NCBI RefSeq assembly: GCF_051020975.1
Contig: NC_135042.1
Span: forward strand, 2,255,888 to 2,319,887
Source of the DNA: Osmia lignaria lignaria
Lineage: Eukaryota > Arthropoda > Insecta > Hymenoptera > Megachilidae
DNA: 64,000 nucleotides
Direction of reading: 5' to 3'
Below the pieces are notes generated by a model that was not told the origin of the DNA, searched no databases, and saw only the letters and a list, made by a program, of their open reading frames with translations. Shown here one piece after another: positions 21,339 to 31,659 of the stretch. The position numbers and the translations under genes were made by a program. Position 1 is the stretch's first letter, and the number at the start of each line of letters is the position of its first letter.

Positions 21339-22011
21339 TAGAGCCAAGGATAAAGACCATGTAAAACGACCATTATTTATTATTCACTCTGATGTTTGTG
21401 GGCCTATCACTCCATCCACAATTGAAAATAAAAATTATTATGTGTTATTTGTTGATGAATTCACTCATTATTGTGAGACATATATAATTACATATAAGTC
21501 TGAAGTATTTTCAGTTTTTCAGGATTTTGTTACAAAAAGTGAAGCACATTTTAATTTAAAAATAGTACATTTGTATTGTGATAATGGAGGTGAATATTTG
21601 TCAAATGAGATGAAAGAATTCTGTGTAAAGAAAGGAATTAGTTTCCATTTAACAGTTCCACGAACTCCTCAATTGAATGGTGTTTCAGAACGTATGGTTA
21701 GAACGATTACAGAAAAGGCACGCACTATGATAAGTGGTGCTGCGTTAGATAAAGTATTTTGGGGTGAGGCAGTTTTAACTGCAGTATATTTAATAAATAG
21801 AACTCCAACGAAAGCATTAAAATTGAGTAAAACACCATTCGAATTGTGGCATGGTAAAAAGCCTCAATTGAAATACCTAAGAATTTTCGGTTCGACCGTT
21901 TATGTTCATAATAAAACCAGGAAAACTAAGTTTGATGAAAAATCCTGGGAAGGTATTTTAATGGGCTACGAGTCAAATGTTTATAGTGTAAAAGTAAGCT
22001 CTGGAACATAA
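21339..22011 (+). pseudogene. Copia-C integrase core
   Basis: All three catalytic residues are recognisable: HSDVCGP, CDNGGEY and LNGVSERM. FWGEAVLTAVYLINRTPT, LRIFGSTVYVH and DEKSWEGILMGYESN follow. The frame stops at 22011, shortly before the reverse transcriptase. The open frame reaches back to 21178, but its first roughly 50 codons belong to the TTAA element. Confidence 0.92.
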
Positions 22012-22159
22012 TTTGTCGAAGAGGATAATAAATCTGTAGAAGAAACAGATATGCAAAATGAATCTTCATCTCAATCTGATAAAACAAGTATGCCCAGAAG
22101 GAGTGATAGGATTAAAAATCGTCCTCGTATTTCATATGAAGAAAGTGATTTGCAATGTG

Positions 22160-23000
22160 ATCTTCTTATGTGTGCAGTCGTTTATTGAAAAAATTCCAGA
22201 GTCATTTGAGGAAATAAAAATAAATAAAGATAGAATGCAGTGGGAACAAGCGATTAATGATGAATTAAATTCGCTTGAGTTTAATAAAACTTTGACTTTA
22301 GTAGAAAGACCAAATGAAATAAATATAGTAGATTGTAAGTGGGTATTTACGATTAAGCATGATGAACATGGAAATCCTTCGAAATACAAGGCACGCCTAG
22401 TTGCTCGCGGTTTTAGTCAAAAATACTTAATAGACTATAACGAAACATTTGCACCAGTTGCGAGAATAGCTAGTTTTAGATTTATAATAGCTTTTGCTAA
22501 TCAACATAATTTATTGATACATCATATGGATGTGAAAACTGCATTCCTGAATGGTGAATTAAAAGAGGAAATTTATATAAGAGTTCCTCAAGGTGTTGAA
22601 AGCAATGAAAATCAAGTCTGTAAATTGAATAAAGCAATATATGGTTTAAAACAGGCAGCGAGGTGTTGGTTTGAGGTATTTGAAAGATGTCTTTTAGAGA
22701 AGGGTTTCCGGAGTTCATCAGTTGATCGATGTATATATATATTGGATAAAGGAAATATATTAGAAAATATATATATATATTATTATATGTAGATGATCTT
22801 GTGATTGCTTGTGCAAATATGGTAGCAATGACTAAATTTAAAGAATATTTAAAAAACAGATTCAGAATGACGGATTTAAATGATATTAGTTTTTTCTTAG
22901 GAATAAGAATTAAACGTGACTATAACAAAATAACTTTAGATCAAACCGCTTATATCAAAAAGGTCTTACAAAGATTTAATACGAAAACTTTGAAATGTAT
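22160..23000 (+). pseudogene. Copia-C reverse transcriptase (frameshifted, truncated)
   Basis: Runs from SFIEKIPESFEEI through NIVDCKWVFTIKHDEHGN, YKARLVARGFSQKYLIDY and NKAIYGLKQAARCWFEVF. An AT-rich run (22732-22788) precedes the active site. The frame in use before it ends in TAG at 22790-22792, while YVDDLVIAC is read in a different frame from 22786. The second segment continues to IKKVLQRFN and then loses similarity near 22990, where the composite insertion begins. Confidence 0.9.
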
Positions 23001-23049
23001 TTGGTATCTATTTAACGATTAAGTAGATATTATTAATAGCTATGGAATA

Positions 23050-25134
23050 TTGGTATAAATGAAATAGAAATTATTTGACACTTTTTAGTGCATTTCGAAG
23101 TCGGATTTGTTTTTTGTTAAAAATTATTTTATTTCACATTTTTTAGTGGAACCTGTAGTATTTTTAGGATAGTGTAAGGTGATTTTGGGTTTCTGTTACG
23201 TAGCTCATAACCATAAACCTAAAAAATATTGACCAAATTTAAATGGTTAATAAACAACAAATTTCATAAATTTTTGCAAGTGGGGTCATCGCGGATATAC
23301 AGAGTGTCACGCGACTACCTCTACAGCCGAAGAGGGATGATTGCTAAGGTGATTCTAAACAACTTTTTCATTTTCCAAAATGTTGGTTAAGGCTTGTTTT
23401 TCTAGTTATTAACAAAAAACACAGACCAATCCGAGCGCGTACAGCGCGCGAGCTCAGGAACTGCAATGTCGGCTATGAAAACCGGGCCTGACGTAGGTCG
23501 CAAACGAACGGCTCGGCACCCCGTTGGCATAGCACAATAAAAAAATTGGACGGGTAGAACATTTTTAGTCGTTGTTTAAAATGAATACGGAACCAAATCT
23601 CTTATCGCCTATCATAATGTAAAAAATGAAATTCTAAACATTCTAAACAACAAATGAAAATGATTGAAATGGAATAATTAATAAACGTTTGAATTGGAAG
23701 CCACGTTAATGATGAAAGATTTGAAAACAATATAAATGAAAGTTTCGCATTCGTTCGTAAATTAACCTACTACGCTGAATGCAGATAATTGTCACTGGGA
23801 ATCGAGGAAACACGTTCGGTAGAACAGCAGTTTTCATGATTGGGCCAGTGAACTCCCCTCATTTATTGCACTTAGGTATGAATAATAGGCGAGGTGTTTG
23901 CTCATCGAATGTCCAGAATCGACACAGTGATCTAGTGGGAATTATTTGCTTTCAGCGTAGTAAGTTAATTTAGAAACGAATGGGTAAGTTTCATTTAAAT
24001 TGTTTTCAATTTTGCATCATTAGTGTAGCCTTCAATTCAAACGTTTATTAATTATACCACTTCAAACATTTTTATTTGTTGTTTAAAATCCTTAGAATTT
24101 CCTTTTTTACATTATGACAGGCAATAAGAGATTAGGTTCCATATTCATTCTACATAGCGACTAAAAATGTTCTACCAGTTCAGTTTTTTTATTGTGCTAT
24201 GCCAACGGGGTGCCAAGCCGTTCATTCGCGACCAACGTCAGGCCCGGTTTTCGTACCCGACACTGCAGTCCCTGGGACTGCGCTCTATCCGCGCTCGGAT
24301 TGGTCGTTGTTTTTTGTTATTAACTCGCAAACCAAGCCTGAACCAACAATTTCTTTTGGCAAAGGAAAAAGTTGTTTAGAATCCCCTTAGCAATCATCCC
24401 TCTACGGCTGTCGAGGTAGTCGCCTGACACCCTGTAATTCCTACCAAATATGAAAGGATTCATCGCGAACGATACATTCCTTGCAGAGTAACATGAAGGC
24501 GTAGATTTTTTATTATAACAGTAGTTATTAATAAATTCAATAAATTTTTGCAAGTGATATCATCGCGGATATACCTCCTACTAAATGTGAAAGGTTTCAT
24601 CGCAATCGGTACATTCCCTGCAGCGTAAATGAAGTATTACATTTTTTGCGACATAAGTCATTAGGAATGAAAAAATACAAACATTTTTTTGCGAGACCAA
24701 TCAGGAAATATACTGTACAAGATTCAAAATTTTTTATTCGATTGGTCCATCCGTCTCGCGGTAATCGGTGAGAAATATAAGTCAAGCATTACGTTTTTTG
24801 CAAAAAAATCGTTAACAATGAAAAAATGCAAAATGTTTTTTTAACGGGGCCAATCGGGCGACATACTCTACAAGATGCAAAATGTTTCGTTCCGATTGGT
24901 CCATCCATCTTGGAGTAATCGGCGAACATACATTTAGAAGAAATAGTCGTTAGGAATGAAAAAATGCAAAATATTTTTTTAACGGGACCAATCGGGAGAC
25001 ATACTCTACCAGATGCAAAAGGTTTCGTTCCGATTGGTCCCTCCGTCTCGGCGTAATCGGGGAACATACATAAAAAAAAAATTTTAAAAAACATACACAT
25101 CGAATTGAGTATCCTCCTCCTTTCCGAAGTCGGA
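23050..25134 (+). repeat. minisatellite-bearing repeat, copy 1, with a TIR element inside
   Basis: Roughly 155-bp units with a conserved block: AGGAATGAAAAAATGCAAAA, then CCAATCGGGNGACATACTCT, then CAGATGCAAAAGGTTTCGTT and CCGATTGGTCC. CCAATCGG and CCGATTGG are inverted within each unit. The copy closes with TCCTCCTCCTTTCCGAAGTC (GGATA follows). The motif TTCGAAGTCGGAT also occurs at the start (23051-23063). A long-TIR element (23300-24434) interrupts a unit at a TA. Relatives lie at 31660-32397 and, inverted, at 41285-42030. Confidence 0.75.
23300..24434. mobile_element. long-TIR element, complete copy (1135 bp)
   Basis: TA flanks at 23298-23299 and 24435-24436. Two arms of about 500 bp (23300-23803 and 23936-24434) are inverted copies of each other, starting CAGAGTGTCACGCGACTACC and ending with the matching GACACCCTG. 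About 130 bp of unique sequence lie between them. No transposase. Single arms of the family occur at 42979-43441 and 54697-55185. Confidence 0.85.
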
Positions 25135-25575
25135 TAATAATGAAAATAATAAGTTATTCTTTGATGTAATAAAAATATTTTTGTTCAAAGTAACTATAAT
25201 AATACACCAACTAAATAAACCGTACCACCAGCCATTAAGAATTATTAATATATATTATTATATACAACGTATACAAAAATAAATAAAATATTGCTCGTTT
25301 CGTACTTACCACTTGTTCGAATCACTGATCGTATGAAACTGAGCAGGAATCTCTGACTTCCAAAGGGGGAGAGGTGGTGGGGCACATTCCAGAATCGCAC
25401 AAATTGTTCTCTATGTTTACATTCCTGTTGGTATGTGCGTAGTAGCTTATATTGAACATAAATATTCGTAAATATTCTATTCACCTCAAATGCGCAAAAA
25501 CCAAACGGCGTACAGTCAATGATAGAAATATTCATACCCTCTTAATGTAGCCAAGAAATGTACAAAGTATAAGTA
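25135..25575. other. unassigned sequence inside the composite insertion
   Basis: No domain recognised. A minus-strand 96-residue frame (25245-25535) begins FGFCAFEVNRIFTN after its first residues and is followed by a GTAAGTAC donor-like site (25299-25306 complement). Without a protein match I leave it uncalled. Confidence 0.35.
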
Positions 25576-26284
25576 CAGTAAGTGTAATAAAAAGTGTCTA
25601 GTCAACGTTTAAAACAGAATACCTCATTTAAAATTGGACCAAATAACTTGGTTTTTTTTAATGAGAAGATACAAATTTATTCATTAAGATATGTGTTTTT
25701 GTCGTTTAAAAAAATTACAATTTGTTGAAATTGTGAAAAAAAATAGTAAAAGGCAATTTTTTTCATCTCTTTTCATGTGAGCCTATAATAAGAATTTGAA
25801 ATATGTCTTTCGTAAATTCAAATAAGTTGTGGGTATGCAGAAAATTTCGTCGAGACCTGCCAATGCACTTAGAAGTTACAAATAATTAAAATTTCTGAAA
25901 ATCAGAACTTTTCATTTTAAAATGTGACTATTTATATTCTTAGATGAATAAAAAGTCGTGATTTTTGAAAATTTTAATTACTTGGTAGTGCTAAATACAT
26001 TGACCGATCTCGATGAAAGTTTCATCATACACATAACACACTTAAATTTACAAACGTCATATTTTAAATTTTCATTGCAAACTCACATAAAAAAGTTAAT
26101 AAAAAATTGCCTTCTACTATTTTCTTTCACGATTTCAACAAATTGCAATTTTTTAAATCGACAAAAGCACATATCTTAGTGAATGTGTATAAGTTCTCAA
26201 AAGAAAACCTTAGGTCATTTGGTCCAATTTTAAATGAGGTAATCTGTTTCAAACGGTAACCGAACACTGTTTTATTACACTCAG
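25576..26284. mobile_element. Tc1-like MITE, copy 1
   Basis: TA-flanked. The left half (CAGTAAGTGTAATA, then AACAGAATACCTCATTTAAA) is inverted at the right end (TTTAAATGAGGTAATCTG, then TTATTACACTCAG). The middle carries the paired ATTGACCGATCTCGATGAAA block and its inverse. The same family is at 52586-53125. Non-coding. Confidence 0.8.
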
Positions 26285-26286
26285 TA

Positions 26287-27050
26287 TACAACCTGTCGGA
26301 ATACGTTTTCTTCGATAAAACGTAATGTGTCGCGATGTACTTTTACAATCCGACTCTGGTAAAAAAGTTGAAGATTATTCAGTTCGAAGAATAATGTAAT
26401 AATTATAAAATAATTATACACTGGGCATTAAACAATCTTCATTTGAACCCAATGAAGAGTTTATTGGCAATATTGAAAAATTTAATTTACATAAAAAAAC
26501 CTGTAAACAAAAAAAAATGAGCTTTGTCAAGCAAATAAGGCAACGTGAGATAAAATCATAACGATATGAATATACGAATCAGTGCCAAGACGCATAAAAC
26601 GACGCGTGGAAATGTAATTGAATATTAAGTAATGCAAATTTTAATTAAATTGCAAGTATTTCTGAATTTATGTTACATTAGATCCATTTAACATTGTCAT
26701 GAGTTTTGTACTTATACCGCATTGATTTACGTATGGAAAACGTTGATGTTCCGCGCTGACATCGTACCGTCGTATTCAATGAATGAAAAACTTATTATTG
26801 CCGCAAAATTCATTATTTTCCACTTATCACTCAATGTAACGGAATTCTACTATAAGTTGGCCTATTATTGCGATCGTCCTCACAATATAAACAAACATAA
26901 CTACAGCCCATAGACAGGTCGCGTAGTCAGTTGAAACGAAAACCTGGCAACGTTACGTGTTCAATTGATTGCTACTGCTGTAATAATTAATTGAATCTTT
27001 TAAAAATTGCTGCAAAGGTAGTCGTTTTAACTACTATTATTTTATATTTT
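26287..27050. other. unassigned AT-rich sequence
   Basis: No coding similarity, terminal repeat or RNA gene recognised. Confidence 0.4.
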
Positions 27051-27057
27051 CTAAAAT

Positions 27058-27290
27058 CCAAAACCGGCCACGTCTGCTTGGAACTGGCAATTGTTTGTAA
27101 AAACAAACCAACCGCGTCTGCTTGGAGCGACCAATAATTGTTTGTAATAAAAAACAAACCGACCACGTCTGCTTGGAGCGACAAATAATTGTTTGTAATA
27201 AATAAAAAACAAACCGACCACGTCTGCTTGGAGCGACCAATTGTTTCTAAAATAAATAAAAAACAAACCAACCACGTTTGCTTGAAGCGA
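27058..27290. repeat. about 60-bp tandem repeat, four to five units
   Basis: Units share CCGACCACGTCTGCTTGGAG followed by CGACCAAT, AATTGTTTGTAATAAA and AAAAACAAAC. They differ in length by small A/T indels. The array lies immediately 5' of the ATG of the basic Helitron-type frame at 27290. The minus-strand open frames through it are a by-product of the repeat. Confidence 0.8.
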
Positions 27291-27688
27291 TGGGTAGACC
27301 TACAAAACATGCATCCCGTATGAGGAAGTATCGTGCGAATGAATCAAACGACGCCACGCAATTACGTCTGTACAAAAATTGCAAAAGAAATACAGAAACA
27401 CGATGTCATGAAACTATTAACGAACGCCATTTGAGATTATCTGCAATGCGAAAATATATGCGTTCAAAATTATTGCGTGAAATGATAGAGGAGAAAAAAC
27501 GTCGCCTAACCATAATTGTCTGCGCGTTCGTTTTAAAATATTTAGAAAACGTGGTTGACGCGAGATGCCGGGCGGTCTCTTCGGAGAACCGAAGGGTATC
27601 GCAACGTTTAGAGAGAGAAGAACGGGGCACTCATGCCTCGATAAAGGATTCGTTAACGTACCTCGGGCGCGACCGGTCGAACGGGTGA
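27290..27688 (+). pseudogene. N-terminal fragment of a Helitron-type protein
   Basis: From MGRPTKHASRMRKYR the product is very basic and carries NESNDATQLRLYKNCKRN and TINERHLRLSAMRKYM, the repeated arginine-rich pattern seen at the start of many Helitron-type proteins. The pattern is lost after about residue 70. An ATG at 27278 (MLEAMGRP) lies in the same frame; I prefer the second methionine because MGRP is a natural start after the tandem array. It may be the original 5' end of the element encoding 28443-31548, or part of another copy. Confidence 0.45.
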
Positions 27689-27770
27689 TTTTGTATCGCG
27701 TAGTTAAATTCAGTAGTATTTTATTAATTCAAGCTCAGGGCCCTGTTAGCAACAAAACAATATCATTTTG

Positions 27771-27896
27771 ACGTCTCTGATGACGTCCGGACGTCTCCTT
27801 GTGCGGGGGACTCTAACGGAGCCTGGTTTCCGTATCATCATAAATAGACGTCTTCCCGCGCAGGAGTCTCCGACGGAACCTGGTTTCCGAATCAAT
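27771..27896 (+). repeat. imperfect 65-bp direct duplication
   Basis: GACGTCTCC ... GGAGCCTGGTTTCCG (27790-27831) recurs as GACGTCTTCC ... GGAACCTGGTTTCCG (27848-27888), with a shared GCGCGGGGGA/GCGCAGGAGT middle. Non-coding; function unknown. Confidence 0.55.
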
Positions 27897-28067
27897 AAAA
27901 TTCAAACTAATAGGGGAACTGTTTCCCAAAAAATCCGGAGTCACGCGATTATTAATCGCTGACGGGCGCCCACCATACGTGTACACGTTATAATCAAAGT
28001 TCACACGCGACACACTCACACATACAATTACATTCCAATACGGAATATCAAATTTGTAATCAATAAT

Positions 28068-28148
28068 CAAGGGTTTTTTATGCCTTTTGGCTTTTTCCCT
28101 TTAACAAACGAACCCAAGGGTTTTTTTGCCTTCGGGCTTTTTCCCTTG
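28068..28148 (+). repeat. two near-identical T-rich hairpins
   Basis: 28068-28102 and 28115-28148 each read CAAGGG, a T-run, GCCTT(T/C)(T/G)GGC, a T-run, CCCTT(T/G). The outer stem CAAGGG/CCCTTG and inner stem GCC/GGC flank symmetric T-runs. They start 47 bp apart and lie upstream of the helicase block. It is the kind of structure one might expect of an RNA element or a Helitron subterminal hairpin, but neither is shown. Confidence 0.6.
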
Positions 28149-28442
28149 TGAAATAAACTATTCATTTTACAACGTAATTCTAATTCATTATTTGACAAAC
28201 CTTCGTAAGCCTACACCTCCTACCATAGCCTCAAATAATTGCGTTCTTTTCCCCGAATCGTCACCCGGCCTTATCGCTCTCGAGTGTTTAGAAAACTCGA
28301 GGTTCGAAGCCGGAGGGTAACCGCCATCGAAGAGCTGAGGACGAGACGATCGTCATTCCTTTTTAAGCCACAGATCAGAGATCATCGTGCATCGGAAGCG
28401 TAAAAAAAAAAAAAAGATTACCTATTATCGAATAGTTCGGAA

Positions 28443-29363
28443 GTGTTCATGTGGAACAGTTTCGACCGTACAATAATTTATAATCGTTTAAAGAACGAAT
28501 CTGCTGAGGGACGGTCACGTAGATTGAGATTAATCCATAGACGCTTAGCGAACGAATCTGCTGAGGAACGGTCACGTAGATTGAGATTAATCCATAGACG
28601 CTTAGCGAACGAATCTGCTGAGGAACGATCACGTAGATTGAGATTAATCCGCAGACGTTTAGCGAACGAATCTGCTGAGGAACGATCACGTAGATTGAGG
28701 TTAATCCATAGACGTTTATCCAATCAATGTATCGAAGAACGTTCGCATCGTCTAATGCTCATGAAAAATCGTAATCGTAAAGTATTTTTAAGGGAAAGTA
28801 CCGAATCAAAAACCACACGTTTAAGAGATATGCGCGAACGAGCTAAAAACCAGAGGAAAGAACGTTTCCTCCAGGAAGATTACTTTGAATCGGCTATTAA
28901 TATTTTTGCTGATGTACCGTGTGCGGTGTATTGCAAGACTTTATATCCGCAGCAACGTTACGCTTTACACACGCAGCCTTTGTCTGATCTAATTCCTGCA
29001 AATCTAATGGAATCAGAGAAGATAACAACTGGTTCTCGTTGTCTAAATCATCTTAAAAAGCACAAAGTTCCATCACAGGCATTTTGGAATAAAATGGAAC
29101 TAATGTCTGTACCTCAGGAGATAGCAGATTTATCGGATATCGAGAAACAAATGTTGTGCAGAATAGTGCCGTTTCTTAAAATCATGAAAATTCAAAATCG
29201 CTTCAGTCAGGATCGGTGCAAAGGTCAGGTAGTCCTATTTGCCCGCGATGTGTTCGAAGTAGCCGAGCAACTTCCAGTCCAATTAAACCATACCGGTATA
29301 ATGATTGTAGTGGAAAGTTACGAAAATTTGGAGCGACAGCGACTTATGCCATCTGACTCTTAA
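28443..29363 (+). CDS. Helitron-type N-terminal protein with tandem repeats (306 aa)
   Basis: Open from ATG at 28443 to TAA at 29361-29363. Residues about 17-100 are repeats of 19 aa (NESAEERSRRLRLIHRRLA), very basic and probably nucleic-acid binding. Residues about 140-300 match the pattern of the domain Pfam lists as DUF6570, seen upstream of the Rep region in Helitron proteins: a CAVYCKTLY segment, SVPQEIADLSDIEKQMLCRI, VPFLKIMKI and LPVQLNHTGIMIVVESYENL. The Rep/HUH endonuclease that should follow is absent, and the helicase frame begins one base after the stop (TAAAATG). No frameshift is visible. Confidence 0.75.
   Translation: MFMWNSFDRTIIYNRLKNESAEGRSRRLRLIHRRLANESAEERSRRLRLIHRRLANESAEERSRRLRLIRRRLANESAEERSRRLRLIHRRLSNQCIEERSHRLMLMKNRNRKVFLRESTESKTTRLRDMRERAKNQRKERFLQEDYFESAINIFADVPCAVYCKTLYPQQRYALHTQPLSDLIPANLMESEKITTGSRCLNHLKKHKVPSQAFWNKMELMSVPQEIADLSDIEKQMLCRIVPFLKIMKIQNRFSQDRCKGQVVLFARDVFEVAEQLPVQLNHTGIMIVVESYENLERQRLMPSDS
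28494..28740 (+). repeat. 57-bp in-frame tandem repeat
   Basis: Four close units begin at 28494, 28551, 28608 and 28665, with a diverged fifth from 28722. All keep the reading frame (19 codons each). Units 1-4 differ by few substitutions, so they expanded recently. Confidence 0.88.
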
Positions 29364-29364
29364 A

Positions 29365-31548
29365 ATGAGCTCGCGAAAAGCTGTATTTATAAACAGCTGT
29401 CGACCTGAGCAGAGATATAGAATTCTGCGATTTGAAGAAAATGGAACATCATTTTTCAATAACATATTCGATCGTTACGTAAAGAGGCCAGACAACCTAG
29501 AAAACTTGAGTTTAGCCGAATTTGCTGTCCGATATGAAACATTTTCAAGTGAAATATGGACAGAAGAAGATGGCGACGCTGAACTTAGAACTGACGATGA
29601 AGAAATTTCGAGATCGAAGTTTATAAAATTGAAGGACAATACACGAATGCGAATAAGAAATAAACCAGCTGTACTGCGCCACCGATATTATACCCTGAAC
29701 AGTGATAGAGAAGGATACTTCTATAACTTAATAGTGTGTCACATTCCATTTCGTGATGAAAGTACACTTATGTCCGAAAACGAATCTTCAGAACAATGTT
29801 TTCTTCGACGGCAACACGAGTTGAAACCTATGTTGGGTAACGCAACCGTCGAACAATTTACTCACGCAGAGCAAATTATTGAAGCGGCGCTCGCCCAGGC
29901 TGTTGCTTTGAATATTGTACATGAAGAAGAAACTAATGAACATTTAAGAGATCCAGTCGGAATTCATGCCGACGAAACAATATATTATGATCAAGGTGAT
30001 TTATATGAAGATCAACAGCAAGAAACAATTGCAATGCCAGAAGACGTGTTCCGTAATAGTATTCGAAGTCTTATTATTCAACAGAAAGACTTATTAAAAT
30101 CAGTTTCCGCAGTAATTGAGAAAGATATTAAAAAAAATGATGATGAAAATACGGAACAAATATTGCTTTTTATTACCGGAGGAGCTGGTAGTGGCAAGTC
30201 GTTTATTTTAAAGTTACTTGTTGAATACGTTAAACGCTGCTATAATCCTATAGTTGATACGATGATAAAACCATCTTTCATTGAAGTAGCTTCTTTGACT
30301 GGCGTCGCTGCCCGTCAAATATTCGGAAAAACTCTGCATTCCTTGTTTTCGTTGCTTATTGAAAAAGGTACTGCAATGACCTATCGACGACTGACAGGAC
30401 AAAGGCTCGAACAGGAGAGACGAAAGTGGCGTCATACAAGGTGGTTGATTATCGACGAGATATCAATGGTATCTTATGAGAATTTGCGAATAATTCATTT
30501 AAGATTGCAAGAATTCAAAACAAATGATAAACTATTTGGTGGCGTAAATGTACTTCTCTTTGGCGATATCATGCAGTTGCCCCCAGTAAAAGGACACTGG
30601 TGTTTTGTACAGCCACATTGGTGCACTGCAGAAATTAATTTATGGCATCAATTTTCATTCTGCGAACTCACCATTAATATGCGACAAAGAGATGACGTCG
30701 AGTTCATCGATTTATTGAATAACCTTCGGTTTGGGGAAGTGACAACTTCTCAACTGGAAATATTATGCGAACGAAGAAGAGTTCCTCTAACCGGAGAGTT
30801 CGAGGATGGTGCAGCAGTAAGAATATTCCCAACGATAAAATTAGTGGATGAATATAATTCAAAAATGACTGATGAATTAGCAAAATCACACCGAATGTGC
30901 GTCATTGATGCAATAGACGAATCCCGTGAGGCAGCTACATATGGAAAAAGGCCATCAGAAAATGTCATACCTACAAATGTAAATAATTGTGGCGGACTGT
31001 TACATACAATAAAGTTAACTGAAGGATCGCGAATCATGCTGCGACGAAATATATCAATTTCTGATGGTTTGATAAACGGCGCAATGGGAATAGTGAAGAA
31101 ATTTACACGGCCGGCACTTCGAAGAGATCAACTAGAACCGGGAGAGTTGCCAGACGCGGTACTTATAAAATTTGACGACGAGTCCATTGGAAATAGATTT
31201 AAAGATATCGACGGTTACATCCCAATATCTCCAGTTGTAGCAACGTTTCAGGCGACGAAAGGTTATGGGGACGTCGAGCGCAGAATGTTACCACTTATTC
31301 TAAGTTGGGCAGTAACGGTGCATAAATTACAAGGGACTACATTAAACAAAGCTGTAATTGATCTTGGCAAAAAGAATTTTGCAAAAGGCCAAATTTACGT
31401 CGCTCTTAGTCGTGTCAAAAGTTTAGATGGTTTAGCTCTATCTGATTTAGCATCAAACAAAGTCCTCCTTAAACCGCATGACGAAAGAGCACTCGCAGAA
31501 ATGCAAAGATTACGACGGTTACTTTTGCAAAGAAACAGTCCAAATTAG
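29365..31548 (+). CDS. Helitron-type PIF1-family DNA helicase (727 aa)
   Basis: Uninterrupted frame. Residues 1-160 match the linker normally found between the Rep endonuclease and helicase of Helitrons (SLAEFAVRYE, NKPAVLRHRYY, GYFYNLIVCHIPFRDES). The helicase follows: Walker A GGAGSGKS (272-279), Walker B LIIDEIS (361-367), GDIMQLPPV (400-408), TINMRQRDD (436-444), VTVHKLQGTTL (650-660) and YVALSRVKS (678-686). This superfamily 1B enzyme unwinds DNA 5'-3' and is needed for rolling-circle transposition. No HUH (two-histidine) Rep motif lies upstream in this frame, so the protein could not nick DNA itself. The intact frame, among heavily decayed neighbours, is notable. Confidence 0.9.
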   Translation: MSSRKAVFINSCRPEQRYRILRFEENGTSFFNNIFDRYVKRPDNLENLSLAEFAVRYETFSSEIWTEEDGDAELRTDDEEISRSKFIKLKDNTRMRIRNKPAVLRHRYYTLNSDREGYFYNLIVCHIPFRDESTLMSENESSEQCFLRRQHELKPMLGNATVEQFTHAEQIIEAALAQAVALNIVHEEETNEHLRDPVGIHADETIYYDQGDLYEDQQQETIAMPEDVFRNSIRSLIIQQKDLLKSVSAVIEKDIKKNDDENTEQILLFITGGAGSGKSFILKLLVEYVKRCYNPIVDTMIKPSFIEVASLTGVAARQIFGKTLHSLFSLLIEKGTAMTYRRLTGQRLEQERRKWRHTRWLIIDEISMVSYENLRIIHLRLQEFKTNDKLFGGVNVLLFGDIMQLPPVKGHWCFVQPHWCTAEINLWHQFSFCELTINMRQRDDVEFIDLLNNLRFGEVTTSQLEILCERRRVPLTGEFEDGAAVRIFPTIKLVDEYNSKMTDELAKSHRMCVIDAIDESREAATYGKRPSENVIPTNVNNCGGLLHTIKLTEGSRIMLRRNISISDGLINGAMGIVKKFTRPALRRDQLEPGELPDAVLIKFDDESIGNRFKDIDGYIPISPVVATFQATKGYGDVERRMLPLILSWAVTVHKLQGTTLNKAVIDLGKKNFAKGQIYVALSRVKSLDGLALSDLASNKVLLKPHDERALAEMQRLRRLLLQRNSPN

Positions 31549-31659
31549 CTTCCAGCGACTGATACCTGAAGAAGGAAGCCAACCCTTCTCTTAGCGACCA
31601 ACTGGTAGAGAAAATGACGAAGTCTATTTTTTTTTCATTTCACGGATAATGTTGAATAG

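Noticed and set aside
23779..24390. Plus-strand frames of 60-70 codons in the long-TIR element
   Set aside because: They recur as by-products of the repeat arms, have no motifs and are not conserved between the arms.
24597..25100. Minus-strand frames through the minisatellite (with repeated ETDGPIGTKPF-like text)
   Set aside because: The peptide repeats simply because the DNA does. Frames also open on the other strand, and A-runs and indels vary them freely.
25245..25535. Possible host exon on the minus strand ending at a GTAAGT-like donor
   Set aside because: It lies inside sequence inserted in Copia-C, and the peptide resembles no family I know, so there is not enough support.
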